A program made the position numbers and the translations under genes. Below the pieces are notes generated by a model. The model worked only from the letters and a program-made list of their open reading frames with translations. It did not search any database and was not told the origin of the DNA. Of a DNA stretch of 64,000 bases, positions 1 to 8,991 are shown one piece after another. The first letter of the stretch is position 1; each line of letters opens with the position of its first letter. This DNA comes from an uncultured Opitutia bacterium (GTDB lineage Bacteria; Verrucomicrobiota; Verrucomicrobiia; Opitutales; Opitutaceae), in NCBI GenBank assembly GCA_903896015.1, contig CAITWF010000025.1, positions 95,107-159,106 on the forward strand. Direction: 5' to 3'.

Positions 1-8
1 GCGGAAAT

Positions 9-359
9 TCATTTCGTCAGGCTCTCGAGGTATTTCCAGAACTTGGAGTGCTGTTCGACCAGTTGCTGCTCGGAGACCGGCAGCTTGTTGCGCAGCAGGA
101 AATCTTCGAGGGAATTTTTGTGCAGGATGTAGTCGACGTGGAGCGTGTCGCCGCGCACGTCGAAGTAGAACCGGAAATCACCCGCCCGCAGCCGGTAAAA
201 CTCCTTCTCGCCGCGCCGAAACTTGCCCAGAGGCTCCCGCGGATGCGCCAGCTGCTCCGGCCGCAACCCGCTGATCGGATCGATCGCGTCGAGCTGGGAG
301 AGGGTGTCGAGCTGGTTTAGCTCGCGCATCGCCTGTTCGGAAAAGGTGACTTGATACAT
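9..359 (-). CDS. RelE/ParE-like toxin, orphan
   Basis: A 116-residue protein that looks like the RelE/ParE toxin fold. Members of that family cleave mRNA on the ribosome or poison gyrase. The fold is suggested by the N-terminal strand and helix (MYQVTFSEQAMREL) and by the central basic beta-hairpin EKEFYRLRAGDFRFYFDV. The family is short (80-110 residues), so this one is slightly long at its C-terminus. The divergent neighbour is an EF-hand protein, and no small antitoxin gene is visible between position 360 and 450. A partner could lie just outside the window, beyond the 3' end of this gene. Toxin activity is inferred from fold resemblance only. Confidence 0.7.
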   Translation of the reverse strand: MYQVTFSEQAMRELNQLDTLSQLDAIDPISGLRPEQLAHPREPLGKFRRGEKEFYRLRAGDFRFYFDVRGDTLHVDYILHKNSLEDFLLRNKLPVSEQQLVEQHSKFWKYLESLTK

Positions 360-450
360 GGCGGTCCCTCAGCTGCGGGCGTAACCGGCCCGGCCTGCGT
401 GCGTCATGCCCGCAGTCTGCCGGCCCCGCGAATTTGCCGTCGTATCACCC

Positions 451-1326
451 ATGAACCGCGTAGTCCAAACCCCGCTTCTCCTCTCGGCAACGCTATTCCT
501 TGCCACGGGGCTCCGCGCCACGGATGCGCCCAAGACTACGCCCGCGCCCGCTGGAGCGCCCGCCATGTCCATGACCATGCGTGCGGACGAGCTGCTTAAG
601 CGCTTCGATACGAACCACGACGGCAAGCTCGACGAGGACGAAGTCGCCGTCGCCCACGAGACGCTGCTCAAGGAGCAAATCGCGAAGCAAGCCGCCGTCG
701 CCGCAGCGCCCGGCGGCGAGCTCTTTCGGCAGAAGATGCTCACGATGTTCGACAAGAACCACGACGGCCGGCTCGACGATGACGAACGCGCAGAAATGCG
801 CCTGTATTTTGCCGACCACGGCCTCAACGCCGAAGGCGAAGTCCGCGCGGACCTGCTGAAGCGCTTCGACCTCAATGCCGACGGCAAACTCGATGACACC
901 GAGCGCGCCGCGATGGAAAAGTTTCTCCAGGAGCGGCGCGCGCAGGCCGCCACGATGCGCGAATTCCTCCTCCGCCAGTTCGATCGCAACGGCAACGGCC
1001 GGATCGATGACAACGAGCTGCCTGAATTTGAGAATGCCGTCCGCGAACGCATCGCGTCCAATCCCGCGCAGCTCGCCCGCTACGATCACAACGCCGACGG
1101 CAAGCTCGACGACGCCGAGTGGGCCGAGGCGCGCGAACAAATCCTCCGGCTCGTGAACAACCCGCCGTTCCCCGCGCCTGTGCTCGAGCCCGCCGCCCCC
1201 ACCGCCGAAAAAGCGAAACTCGAAGCAATCGCGGCCGAAGTGGCGCGCCGCAAGGCTGAGCGCGAAAAACGCGCGCAGGAAACCGCCGGCACCGCTGCGG
1301 TCACCACGCCGGCACTGAAGCCTTGA
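451..1326 (+). CDS. Exported protein with five EF-hand calcium-binding loops
   Basis: A 291-residue protein beginning MNRVVQTPLLLS, a hydrophobic signal-peptide-like start with a probable cleavage after LRA. I prefer this ATG to the upstream in-frame ATG at 406 because the signal peptide begins here. Five canonical 12-residue EF-hand loops follow: FDTNHDGKLDEDE, FDKNHDGRLDDDE, FDLNADGKLDDTE, FDRNGNGRIDDNE and YDHNADGKLDDAE. Each has acidic residues at loop positions 1, 3, 5 and 12, so all should bind calcium. The C-terminal 60 residues are Ala/Lys/Glu-rich and probably helical. Such exported EF-hand proteins are common in Verrucomicrobiota and Planctomycetes, and their role is mostly unknown. 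Confidence 0.85.
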   Translation: MNRVVQTPLLLSATLFLATGLRATDAPKTTPAPAGAPAMSMTMRADELLKRFDTNHDGKLDEDEVAVAHETLLKEQIAKQAAVAAAPGGELFRQKMLTMFDKNHDGRLDDDERAEMRLYFADHGLNAEGEVRADLLKRFDLNADGKLDDTERAAMEKFLQERRAQAATMREFLLRQFDRNGNGRIDDNELPEFENAVRERIASNPAQLARYDHNADGKLDDAEWAEAREQILRLVNNPPFPAPVLEPAAPTAEKAKLEAIAAEVARRKAEREKRAQETAGTAAVTTPALKP

Positions 1327-1381
1327 CGACCGCGCTCGCTTTCAGCCTTCAGTCTTTTCGCAGTTAGGGATTGGCTGGGGC

Positions 1382-2596
1382 ATGGCCGTTACCCTTGCCG
1401 ACATCCGCGCGGCGCACCGCCGCATCGCGCGCGGCATTGTCGAAACCCCGTGCCCCGAATCGATACCGTTGAGCGAAATCACCGGCGCGCGAGTCTTCTG
1501 CAAACTCGACAACTTTCAACGCACCGGATCGTTCAAGGAGCGCGGTGCGCGCAATGCGCTCCTACAGCTCACGCCTGTCCAAAAAAAGCGCGGCGTGATC
1601 GCGGCGAGCGCCGGCAACCACGCGCTCGGCCTCGCGTATCACGGCAAACTTTTGCGCATCCCGGTCACGGTCGTGATGCCGGACTACGCGCCGCTGATCA
1701 AAATCACGACGTGCCAGAAACTCGGCGCGCGCGTGATCCTCCACGGGCGGGATTTCGCCGAAGCGCGCGCCCGGGCCGACGCCCTCGTCGCGAGCGACGG
1801 CCTCACCTACATTCACGGCTTCGATGCGCCCGCGATCATCGCGGGGCAGGGCACGCTTGGCTTGGAAATTCTCCGGCAAGTCCGCGAGCTCGATGCGATC
1901 GTTTGTCCCATCGGCGGAGGGGGTTTGATCGCGGGGATCGCCATCGCGGTAAAGGCGCTGCGGCCCAAAATCAAAATCATCGGCGTCGAGAGCACGCACA
2001 CGGGAAATTTCGCTGCGGCGCTGCGCGCGGGCAAACCGGTAACCGTTGCGCGCCGCGCGACGCTCGCCGACGGCTTGGCGACGCTCTCAGTCGGCGCCAA
2101 TGCCTTTGCGCTCGCCCGCCTGCGCGTCGATGAAGTTGTGAGCGTGTCCGAGGATTGGATCGCGCTCGCGATTTTACGGATGGTCGAGCTGGAGAAGACG
2201 GTCGTCGAGGGCGCCGCGGCTGCGCCGCTCGCGGCATTGATGGCGGGAAAGCTGCCGCAGTTGAAGGGCAAGAGGGTCGCGCTCGTGGTCTGCGGCGGCA
2301 ATATCGATCCGGCGATTTTGAGCCGCGTGATCGAAAAGGGTTTGGTGCACGATGGGCGGCTCACGCGCTTCACGGCACGCATCAGCGATCGGCCGGGCGG
2401 ACTCGCAACGCTCGCGCGCGTGATCGCGGACGCGGGCGCGAGCATCAAGGACATCGCGCACGATCGCGCGTTCAGCGGCGCGGACGTGAGCGCCGTCAAC
2501 GCGGTATGCACCGTCGAGACGCGCGATCGCGCGCATGTGGCGATTTTGCTTCGCGCGCTCAAACGGAGCGGTTTTCCCGTCAGCGTGGCGAAGTGA
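1382..2596 (+). CDS. ilvA: Threonine ammonia-lyase (threonine dehydratase) with ACT domain
   Basis: A 404-residue PLP-dependent enzyme that deaminates L-threonine to 2-oxobutanoate, the first step toward isoleucine. The PLP lysine is Lys52 in the motif GSFKERGARNAL. The glycine-rich phosphate-binding loop is IGGGGLIAG, and SAGNHALGLAYHG is the conserved substrate-loop motif. The last 80 residues (FTARISDRPGGLATLARV onward) form a single ACT domain, as in the short TdcB/IlvA-like bacterial enzymes of about 400 residues. Biosynthetic or catabolic use cannot be decided from the sequence. No isoleucine-pathway gene is adjacent. It may be serine/threonine-promiscuous, as many relatives are. Confidence 0.9.
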   Translation: MAVTLADIRAAHRRIARGIVETPCPESIPLSEITGARVFCKLDNFQRTGSFKERGARNALLQLTPVQKKRGVIAASAGNHALGLAYHGKLLRIPVTVVMPDYAPLIKITTCQKLGARVILHGRDFAEARARADALVASDGLTYIHGFDAPAIIAGQGTLGLEILRQVRELDAIVCPIGGGGLIAGIAIAVKALRPKIKIIGVESTHTGNFAAALRAGKPVTVARRATLADGLATLSVGANAFALARLRVDEVVSVSEDWIALAILRMVELEKTVVEGAAAAPLAALMAGKLPQLKGKRVALVVCGGNIDPAILSRVIEKGLVHDGRLTRFTARISDRPGGLATLARVIADAGASIKDIAHDRAFSGADVSAVNAVCTVETRDRAHVAILLRALKRSGFPVSVAK

Positions 2597-2672
2597 AATG
2601 AAACAATGGCGGGCTTGAGCTTGACGCCAAAAGTCCCAGCTTCGGGCGATCACCCCGGCAAACAATTTAACG

Positions 2673-5600
2673 ATGACGGAGACCGCGACTCTACGGCCCT
2701 GGCCCATATGGGTGCGATTGGTGGTGTTAGCCGCAGCCTATTTTTGCTGCGCGACGGCGTCACTTAAATTGACGGTGGATCCGGAAATGGAGGCGAGTTT
2801 TTGGCTGCCGGGTGGGTTGGCTCTCGGCGCGCTGCTCGTGTTCGATCGCCGCGATTGGTGGATGGTGATCGCGGCGGTTTTTCTAGGGGATGCGCTCTAC
2901 AATTTTTTTGGCGCAGCGTGGCCGTGGACGGCTTGGTTTGTCGTCACCGTGGGAAATGCGCTTTCCGCGCTGGTGGGCGCGGGGTTGTTTCGACGGTTTG
3001 TGGCGCCACGCGCGACGCTGGCGAGCGTGGGCGAGCTGGGCGGATTGCTGGCGTGCAGTGGGATCAGTCTGATGTTAACGTCTACGATCGGTGCTTGGAC
3101 GATCCAGCGGCTGGCGGGCGGCCAGGCCTTCGGGGAGATTTGGCTGTCGTGGTATGCGAGCGATCTGCTCGGGGTGATTCTCGTGACGCCGCTGATCATC
3201 GCATGGAAAGAGCCTTGGTGGAAAACAGATCCGGAGCGCTGGTCGGTACGGCTGGTCGAGTTGCTGGTAATTGTGGCGCTGGTGGGGGCTGGCGTCACGT
3301 TTGCCATCGATCACCCGTGGCTGCAAAATCCGTCCGCACGGTTCTTCGTGGTGCCGTGCGTGATTTGGTCGGCGATTCGGGTGGGGGCGCGCGGGGTCAG
3401 CCTTTTGAGCGTGGTGGTGGCGCTCCTGGCGGGTTGGTATGCGCTGAGGTTTTTCGCCGGCACGCCGCTCAGCCAGGCTTCCTCGCATGTGCGAAACGCG
3501 ACGTTGCAGGTGGACTTGCTGCTGATGGCGTTTTTCGGCCTCGTGCCGGCGATCGCGATCGATGCGCAACGGCGGGCTGGGGCGGAGTTGCGGGCGCAAA
3601 AGAATTTTCTCCAGGCCATCTTCGACAACGAACTCGACTGCATCAAAATCATCGCGGCGGACGGGGCACTGGTGGACATGAACCGGGCGGGTCTGGCGCT
3701 GATTGAAGCGGAATCGGTGGAGGACGCCCGCGCCCACGGTTTGCTCAGTTTCGTCCGACCGGAATTTCGCGCGCGCTTCACGGAACTGACCCGCCGTGTC
3801 CTGACGGGAGAAACCGGCTCGCTGCACTATCCGATTCAGGGTAAGCGCGGGGCGGCTCGCTGGCTGGAAGCGCTCGCTTCGCCCTTGCGCGATGGCGAAG
3901 GCCGGGTGCATGCGCTGCTCGTGGTCTCGCGCGATGGGACGGCTGCGCGCCGGGCTGAGGAGGCGCTGCGGCTGGCGAGGTTCACCGTGGATCACGCGTC
4001 GCTCGCGATGCTTTGGGTGCGCGAGGATGCGGCCATCCTGGATGCGAACGCGGCGGCGGCCCGAATGCTCGGCTACGAGGTGGATGAGTTGCGGCGACTG
4101 CGGGTGGCAGACGTGGATCCGGAGTTTTCCCGGGAGCGCTGGCCGCACCACTGGGCCGAGCTGAAGCAGGCCCGGTCGATCCGTTTTCCGAGTCGCCAGC
4201 GGCGCAAGGACGGGGTCGAGCTCGACGTGATTGTCAGCACGCACTTCTTGGACTTGGGAGAGCGGGAGATAAGCTGCGCGTTTGTCCAGGATGTCACCGA
4301 GCAGAAGCGCGCCAACGACGCCCTGCGGAAGCACGAGAACGAGCTGCAACTCCTCTTCAGCGCGGTGGCCGACGGGATCGTGGTCAAGGATCACACGCTC
4401 GCGATCGTGCGTTGGAATGCCGCCGCCGAGCGGATCCTCGGTTTGTCCGCGGCGGAAATATCGGGCCGCACTTCGTTCGATCCGCGGTGGCGTGCGGTGC
4501 GGGAGGACGGCAGCGCCTTTCCCGCCGAGGAGCAGCCGGCCGCGGTGGCCCTGCGCAAGAAGCAATCGGTGCGCGCGGCGGTCATGGGTGTGCACAAGCC
4601 CAACGGGGCGCTGGTATGGATCTCGGTGAACGCGGAGCCGATGCCCGACGCGCTGACGGGCAGCACGATGGTGGTGAGCAGTTTCTCGGACATCACCGCG
4701 AGCCGTGCGCTGCAAGAGCAGATCCGGCAGGCGCAGAAGACGCACGTCGTCGGGCAACTCGCCGGAGGAATGGCGCACGATTTCAACAACATCCTCACCG
4801 CCATGATGCTCAACCTCGGGCTGATCAAGGCGGATGCTCAGTTGGCGGAACGTCTGCGACCGCCGCTGGAAGACGTTGAGGAAATGACGCGCCGGGCCGC
4901 GCGGCTGACTGAGCAGCTGCTGTTGTTTTCCCGGCGGCGCGTGATGCAGACCGAGTCGCTGGATCTCAACACCACGGTCGGTCAGGTCGTCGGTCTGCTC
5001 CGCCGGGTCCTGGGTGAACCCATCCGGATTGACCTGGAGCTGGAGCCGCAAGCGCTCTGGATCAAGGCCGATCCCAGCCTCCTTGATCAGGTGGTCATGA
5101 ATCTCTGCGTCAACGCCCGGGATGCCATGCCCGCAGGCGGCACGCTTACGCTCCGCACGACCCGGGCAGAGTTTGCGACGTCCTCCGCCGAGCACCCGGC
5201 GGCACGCATGGGACAATTTGCCTGCCTACGCATCACCGACACCGGGATAGGCATGAACGCCGAGGTGATGTCCCATCTCTTCGAGCCGTTTTTCACGACC
5301 AAGGAAGTCGGACGGGGAACCGGTCTCGGCCTCGCCACCGTGCATGGCATCGTGCACCAACATGAAGGCTGGGTGGAAGTTCAGAGTGCACCGGGCAAAG
5401 GCAGCACGTTTCTGATTTATGTGCCCGCCGCCGAGCGGACGTTGCCGCCGCCGGTGGAAGCACCGGTTGCGAGTGTCCGCGGTGGGGGTGAGACGATTTT
5501 GATTGCCGAGGACGAGGCGCCGGTGCGATTGGCCGTGAGCATCATGCTGCGGCGTTTGGGCTACCGTGTGTTCGAGGCACCCAATGCCAGCGAGGCGCTG

Positions 5601-5864
5601 GCGCTGTGGGACCAACACCACCACACCGTGGCACTCCTGCTCACAGACATGGTCATGCCCGGCAGCATGACCGGCCTCGAACTTAGCGAAACACTGCGGC
5701 GCATGAAACCCTCGCTCGGGGTGATCATCATGAGCGGCTACACCGATCAGATTCTTAAGGGCGGCGAGCTGCGGGCCGCGGGCACGGTCTTTCTCGCCAA
5801 GCCCTTTGAGCCTGCCCAGCTCGCCAGCGCGGTGCGGCATCAGCTCGATGCGGTGACCGGCTAA
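2673..5864 (+). CDS. Hybrid sensor histidine kinase: MASE1, three PAS domains, HisKA, HATPase, receiver
   Basis: A 1063-residue membrane sensor. Residues about 10-300 form a multi-pass MASE1-like sensor (AAYFCCATASLKLTV and FWLPGGLALGALL are typical). About 305-680 holds three PAS modules. The phospho-acceptor is His702 in GGMAHDFNNILTAM, followed by the N box NLCVNARDAMP, the G1 box DTGIGM and the G2 box GTGLGLATVHG. A C-terminal receiver domain has IAEDEAP, the phospho-acceptor Asp992 in LLLTDMVMPG, SGYTD and the lysine of LAKPF. All catalytic residues are present. There is no DNA-binding output domain and no response regulator next door, so the partner must be encoded elsewhere. The ligand is unknown. 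Confidence 0.92.
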   Translation: MTETATLRPWPIWVRLVVLAAAYFCCATASLKLTVDPEMEASFWLPGGLALGALLVFDRRDWWMVIAAVFLGDALYNFFGAAWPWTAWFVVTVGNALSALVGAGLFRRFVAPRATLASVGELGGLLACSGISLMLTSTIGAWTIQRLAGGQAFGEIWLSWYASDLLGVILVTPLIIAWKEPWWKTDPERWSVRLVELLVIVALVGAGVTFAIDHPWLQNPSARFFVVPCVIWSAIRVGARGVSLLSVVVALLAGWYALRFFAGTPLSQASSHVRNATLQVDLLLMAFFGLVPAIAIDAQRRAGAELRAQKNFLQAIFDNELDCIKIIAADGALVDMNRAGLALIEAESVEDARAHGLLSFVRPEFRARFTELTRRVLTGETGSLHYPIQGKRGAARWLEALASPLRDGEGRVHALLVVSRDGTAARRAEEALRLARFTVDHASLAMLWVREDAAILDANAAAARMLGYEVDELRRLRVADVDPEFSRERWPHHWAELKQARSIRFPSRQRRKDGVELDVIVSTHFLDLGEREISCAFVQDVTEQKRANDALRKHENELQLLFSAVADGIVVKDHTLAIVRWNAAAERILGLSAAEISGRTSFDPRWRAVREDGSAFPAEEQPAAVALRKKQSVRAAVMGVHKPNGALVWISVNAEPMPDALTGSTMVVSSFSDITASRALQEQIRQAQKTHVVGQLAGGMAHDFNNILTAMMLNLGLIKADAQLAERLRPPLEDVEEMTRRAARLTEQLLLFSRRRVMQTESLDLNTTVGQVVGLLRRVLGEPIRIDLELEPQALWIKADPSLLDQVVMNLCVNARDAMPAGGTLTLRTTRAEFATSSAEHPAARMGQFACLRITDTGIGMNAEVMSHLFEPFFTTKEVGRGTGLGLATVHGIVHQHEGWVEVQSAPGKGSTFLIYVPAAERTLPPPVEAPVASVRGGGETILIAEDEAPVRLAVSIMLRRLGYRVFEAPNASEALALWDQHHHTVALLLTDMVMPGSMTGLELSETLRRMKPSLGVIIMSGYTDQILKGGELRAAGTVFLAKPFEPAQLASAVRHQLDAVTG

Positions 5865-5882
5865 TGCGCTCCGCCGACGCTT

Positions 5883-7964
5883 GTGTCTGGCATCAGCCCC
5901 CCTCCCGCCGTGCCCGACTTATCTGCCGAAACCACCGTGCGCCACCGCGCGTGGATTGCGGTGGCGGTGCTGCTTGTACTCTATGCGGTGCAGGCGCTGT
6001 GGTTTTCGCGCGTGAAGGGCTCGTCGTTCGACGAGGGCGAGGAGCTTTTCACCGGTTACAACATCTGGCTGCGCGGCGATTTTCGGATGGAGGGGGCCAA
6101 TGGCGATTTCGTGAAACGCTGGGCCACGCTCCCACTGCTTGTCACGCGGCCACACATGGTGAGCACCGCCGACCCGGCGTGGCGGGCGGGCGACCCGTAT
6201 TGGGCAGGGTTTAGGTTTTTGTTTGAGAGCGGCAACGATGCCGACGCGATCCTGCTGCAGGGGCGCTGCATGATTGTGCTGCTCGGGATGGCGACGGGAC
6301 TGCTCGTGTTTTGGGGCGCGCGAGAGCTGTTTGGCTGGGGCGGCGGCGTGTTTGCGCTTGGGGTGTTTGTGTTCAGCCCGAACATGCTCGCGTTCGGCGG
6401 GCTCGTCTCGACCGAGATGTCGCTGTGCCTCGCGATGCTCGGCGCCCTGCAGTGCATTTGGCGGCTGCTGCACCGGATCACGTGGGGCCGGATTGCGGCG
6501 AGCCTGGCGTTTTTCGCGCTGCTCGTGTTGTCGAAGCCAACCGCCGTGCTCATGCTGCCGGCGACGGCGCTGGTGTTCGCGGTGAGATTTTTCGGCGGAC
6601 GCCCGCTGGTGATCGCGTTGGGAAAGGTGGATCGCACGATCCCGGCGAGGCGCGCGCAGGTGAAATGGTTTTTGCTGCTCACGCTGGCGCACGCCGCCGT
6701 GGGCTACACAGCGATTTGGGCGCACTACGATTTCCGCTTCGCCGCGAGCCCCAATCCGAACGACGCGGGGATCTCCTATATCGTAAACCCGCAGCGCGAT
6801 CCCATCGCGCCGGAGGCGTTGGTGGTGCTGCGCGCGGCGCAGGACCACCACGTGCTGCCGGAGAGTTTCATCCGCGGCGTGCGCTATCTCCTCGGGCACG
6901 ACGAGTCACGCCACGCGTTTCTGGCAGGGGAGTGGACCTATGGCGGCTGGCACGGATTTTTTCTAAGGGCGGCGATCGCGAAGACCCGGCCGGCATTGCT
7001 CGCGTTCATCGTGATTGGGATCGGCTGGTGGGTTGGCCGGAGTTGGCGCGCGCGGAGGCGGGTCGTGGCCGACGCCCCGCTGCCCGCCTTCTACGCCCTC
7101 ACACCTTACCTGAGCCTGTTCGCGGTCTACGTTCCGGCGGCGGTATTGCAGGAGCTCAACATCGGTCACCGCCACATCCTGCCGCTCTATCCATTGGGTT
7201 ACCTACTGACGGGGGTGAATGCGCGGGTGTGGCAAGCGGGCGGGCGGTGGACACGCTCACTCATTTCGGCACTCTGCGCGTGGCTTATCGTTGAGACGCT
7301 GGCGATTGCGCCGCACTACCTCGCGTATTTTAGTCCTCTGGTCGGCGGCCCGCGAAAAGGCTACACACAGCTCGTCGACAGCTCGCTCGACTGGGGCGGT
7401 AATCTCCCCAGCCTCAAGCGCTGGCTAGACCGAAACAACCCGAATGGACGCGAGCCGGTTTACCTCGCGTATTTCGGCACCGACAGCCCGGCCTATCGCG
7501 GCATCGCGGCGCACCGGCTGCCCGGCTTTTTCGACTGGGGCCGCGGCGAGCAGTTCCCGCTCGAGCCTGGCCTCTACGCCATCAGCGCCACGCTGCTCCA
7601 GACGGTTTACACGCGAACTTTTGGCCCATGGAACAAGGTTTACGAACACGACTATCAGGAATTGCTCAAACAGGTCGCGGTCTTCGAAAAAACCGCCCGC
7701 GATCCCGCCGCGCGCCAGGCGCTCATCGGGGAGTTTTCCGCGGAGGCGTGGGTGCGAGCCTACGAGTCGTTCGAGAATCTCCGCTTCGGCCGGCTCTGTG
7801 CCTGGCTTCGCCACCACGGTGAACCGACGGACAACGTCGGCTATGCGATTCTGATCTGGCGGCTTGATGCGGCGCAAATTCAAGACGCGCTTTACGGCCC
7901 CCCGCCGAGCTCGCCGAGGAACCCGTGCGGCCATAGTCCGCCGCCCGCCCGCCGATTTTTGTAA
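5883..7964 (+). CDS. GT39-like multi-pass membrane glycosyltransferase
   Basis: A 693-residue protein with roughly ten or more predicted membrane spans, starting with GTG 18 bp after the sensor kinase. An acidic motif after the first span (SSFDEGEELFTGYNIWL) matches the position of the catalytic Asp/Glu in PMT/ArnT-type (GT-C fold) transferases, which take sugars from polyprenyl-phosphate donors. The C-terminal 200 residues are soluble, with LVDSSLDWGGNLPSLKRWL and YLAYFGTDSP, a pattern seen in uncharacterised bacterial GT39 relatives. The last 30 residues are Pro/Arg-rich and may be weakly constrained. Acceptor and sugar are unknown. A later in-frame GTG at 5938 is an alternative start. Confidence 0.75.
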   Translation: MSGISPPPAVPDLSAETTVRHRAWIAVAVLLVLYAVQALWFSRVKGSSFDEGEELFTGYNIWLRGDFRMEGANGDFVKRWATLPLLVTRPHMVSTADPAWRAGDPYWAGFRFLFESGNDADAILLQGRCMIVLLGMATGLLVFWGARELFGWGGGVFALGVFVFSPNMLAFGGLVSTEMSLCLAMLGALQCIWRLLHRITWGRIAASLAFFALLVLSKPTAVLMLPATALVFAVRFFGGRPLVIALGKVDRTIPARRAQVKWFLLLTLAHAAVGYTAIWAHYDFRFAASPNPNDAGISYIVNPQRDPIAPEALVVLRAAQDHHVLPESFIRGVRYLLGHDESRHAFLAGEWTYGGWHGFFLRAAIAKTRPALLAFIVIGIGWWVGRSWRARRRVVADAPLPAFYALTPYLSLFAVYVPAAVLQELNIGHRHILPLYPLGYLLTGVNARVWQAGGRWTRSLISALCAWLIVETLAIAPHYLAYFSPLVGGPRKGYTQLVDSSLDWGGNLPSLKRWLDRNNPNGREPVYLAYFGTDSPAYRGIAAHRLPGFFDWGRGEQFPLEPGLYAISATLLQTVYTRTFGPWNKVYEHDYQELLKQVAVFEKTARDPAARQALIGEFSAEAWVRAYESFENLRFGRLCAWLRHHGEPTDNVGYAILIWRLDAAQIQDALYGPPPSSPRNPCGHSPPPARRFL

Positions 7965-8016
7965 CTTCTGGCGGCGACTTCGTGTAAGACGTGGACCAGC
8001 CCCGCTTCTTTCCGCC

Positions 8017-8991
8017 TTGAACGCCACTGCTTCCGCTCCGTCGCCGGCCGCGCCCGTCCGCCGCACGCCCGATCAATTTATCATTGAGGCGGTGGGCCTC
8101 GGCAAAACCTACGGCGCGCAGCGCGCGTTGCGCGATGTCACCGTGCAGGTGCCGCCCGGCACAATCGGATTGCTCGGGCCGAACGGCGCCGGCAAGAGCA
8201 CGTTCATCAAGTGCCTGCTCAATCTCGAATCGCCCACGACCGGCTCGGCAAAAGTGCTCGGCGTCGATATCCGCGCGAGCAACCGCGCCTCGCGCGAACG
8301 CGTCGGCTACAGCCCCGAACAGGATTGCCAGATCGCGGGCATGGCCGGCTGCGAATACGTCACCTACTGCGGCCAGCTTGCCGGCATGCCGTTTCGCACC
8401 GCGCGCCAGCGCACGCACGAAATCCTCGATCTCGTCGGGATGGGGCAGGAACGCTACCGGCTCGTCGACACTTACTCGACCGGCATGAAGCAGCGCGTGA
8501 AACTCGCGCAGGCGCTCGTCCACGATCCCGAAGTGGTGTTTCTCGACGAGCCGACGAACGGCCTCGATCCCTCCGGTCGCGAGCACATCCTGAAACTCGT
8601 CGGCTCGCTCTGGCGCGATCTCGGGATTAGCGTCGTGATGTGCTCCCATCTGCTGCGCGACATCGAGCGCGTCTGCGATCGGGTAATGATTATCGGACAC
8701 GGCCGGCTGCTTGAGCACGACAGCATCGCGGGCCTGAAGGCGCGGCACCGCCGGATCGTCGAGATCGCGCCCGCGAGCGAAGCGGAGCGCTTTCAGTCGG
8801 TGCTGACGGAAGCGGGCCTCGCGGTCGTGAAACTCTCCAGCGGCAAACTCCGCGTCGAGTCGGCGAGCGACTCGATCGAGTGGGTGCTTGAGCTGATGCG
8901 CGCGCATCACCTTCCGCCCGCCGAAATCGTGTCGAACCCGGACGCGTTGCACGAGCTGTTCATCAAATCGATCGCCGCTGACCATGGATAA
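8017..8991 (+). CDS. ABC exporter ATP-binding protein (first pair)
   Basis: ATPase subunit of an ABC-2 type exporter, 324 residues from the proposed TTG start. Walker A is LLGPNGAGKST, the signature is YSTGMKQRVKLAQ, Walker B is VVFLDEPTNGLDP, and the switch histidine is in MCSHLL. The frame is open upstream to an ATG at 7864, but that part overlaps the preceding gene and is Arg-rich with no family counterpart. The TTG at 8017 gives about 20 residues before the ABC domain and is preferred. The stop overlaps the next gene by 8 bp. The C-terminal 100 residues form the accessory domain seen in CcmA/NatA-like ATPases. The substrate is unknown. Confidence 0.88.
   Translation: MNATASAPSPAAPVRRTPDQFIIEAVGLGKTYGAQRALRDVTVQVPPGTIGLLGPNGAGKSTFIKCLLNLESPTTGSAKVLGVDIRASNRASRERVGYSPEQDCQIAGMAGCEYVTYCGQLAGMPFRTARQRTHEILDLVGMGQERYRLVDTYSTGMKQRVKLAQALVHDPEVVFLDEPTNGLDPSGREHILKLVGSLWRDLGISVVMCSHLLRDIERVCDRVMIIGHGRLLEHDSIAGLKARHRRIVEIAPASEAERFQSVLTEAGLAVVKLSSGKLRVESASDSIEWVLELMRAHHLPPAEIVSNPDALHELFIKSIAADHG

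Noticed and set aside
3075..5216. Long open frame on the minus strand opposite the sensor kinase gene
   Set aside because: It is a by-product of GC-rich codon use in the opposite gene. It is rich in Arg/His/Pro, has no motif, and overlaps a gene with full domain evidence. The same applies to other long antisense frames here (21917-23965, 27539-29446, 29196-30920, 44146-46047, 58574-61315).
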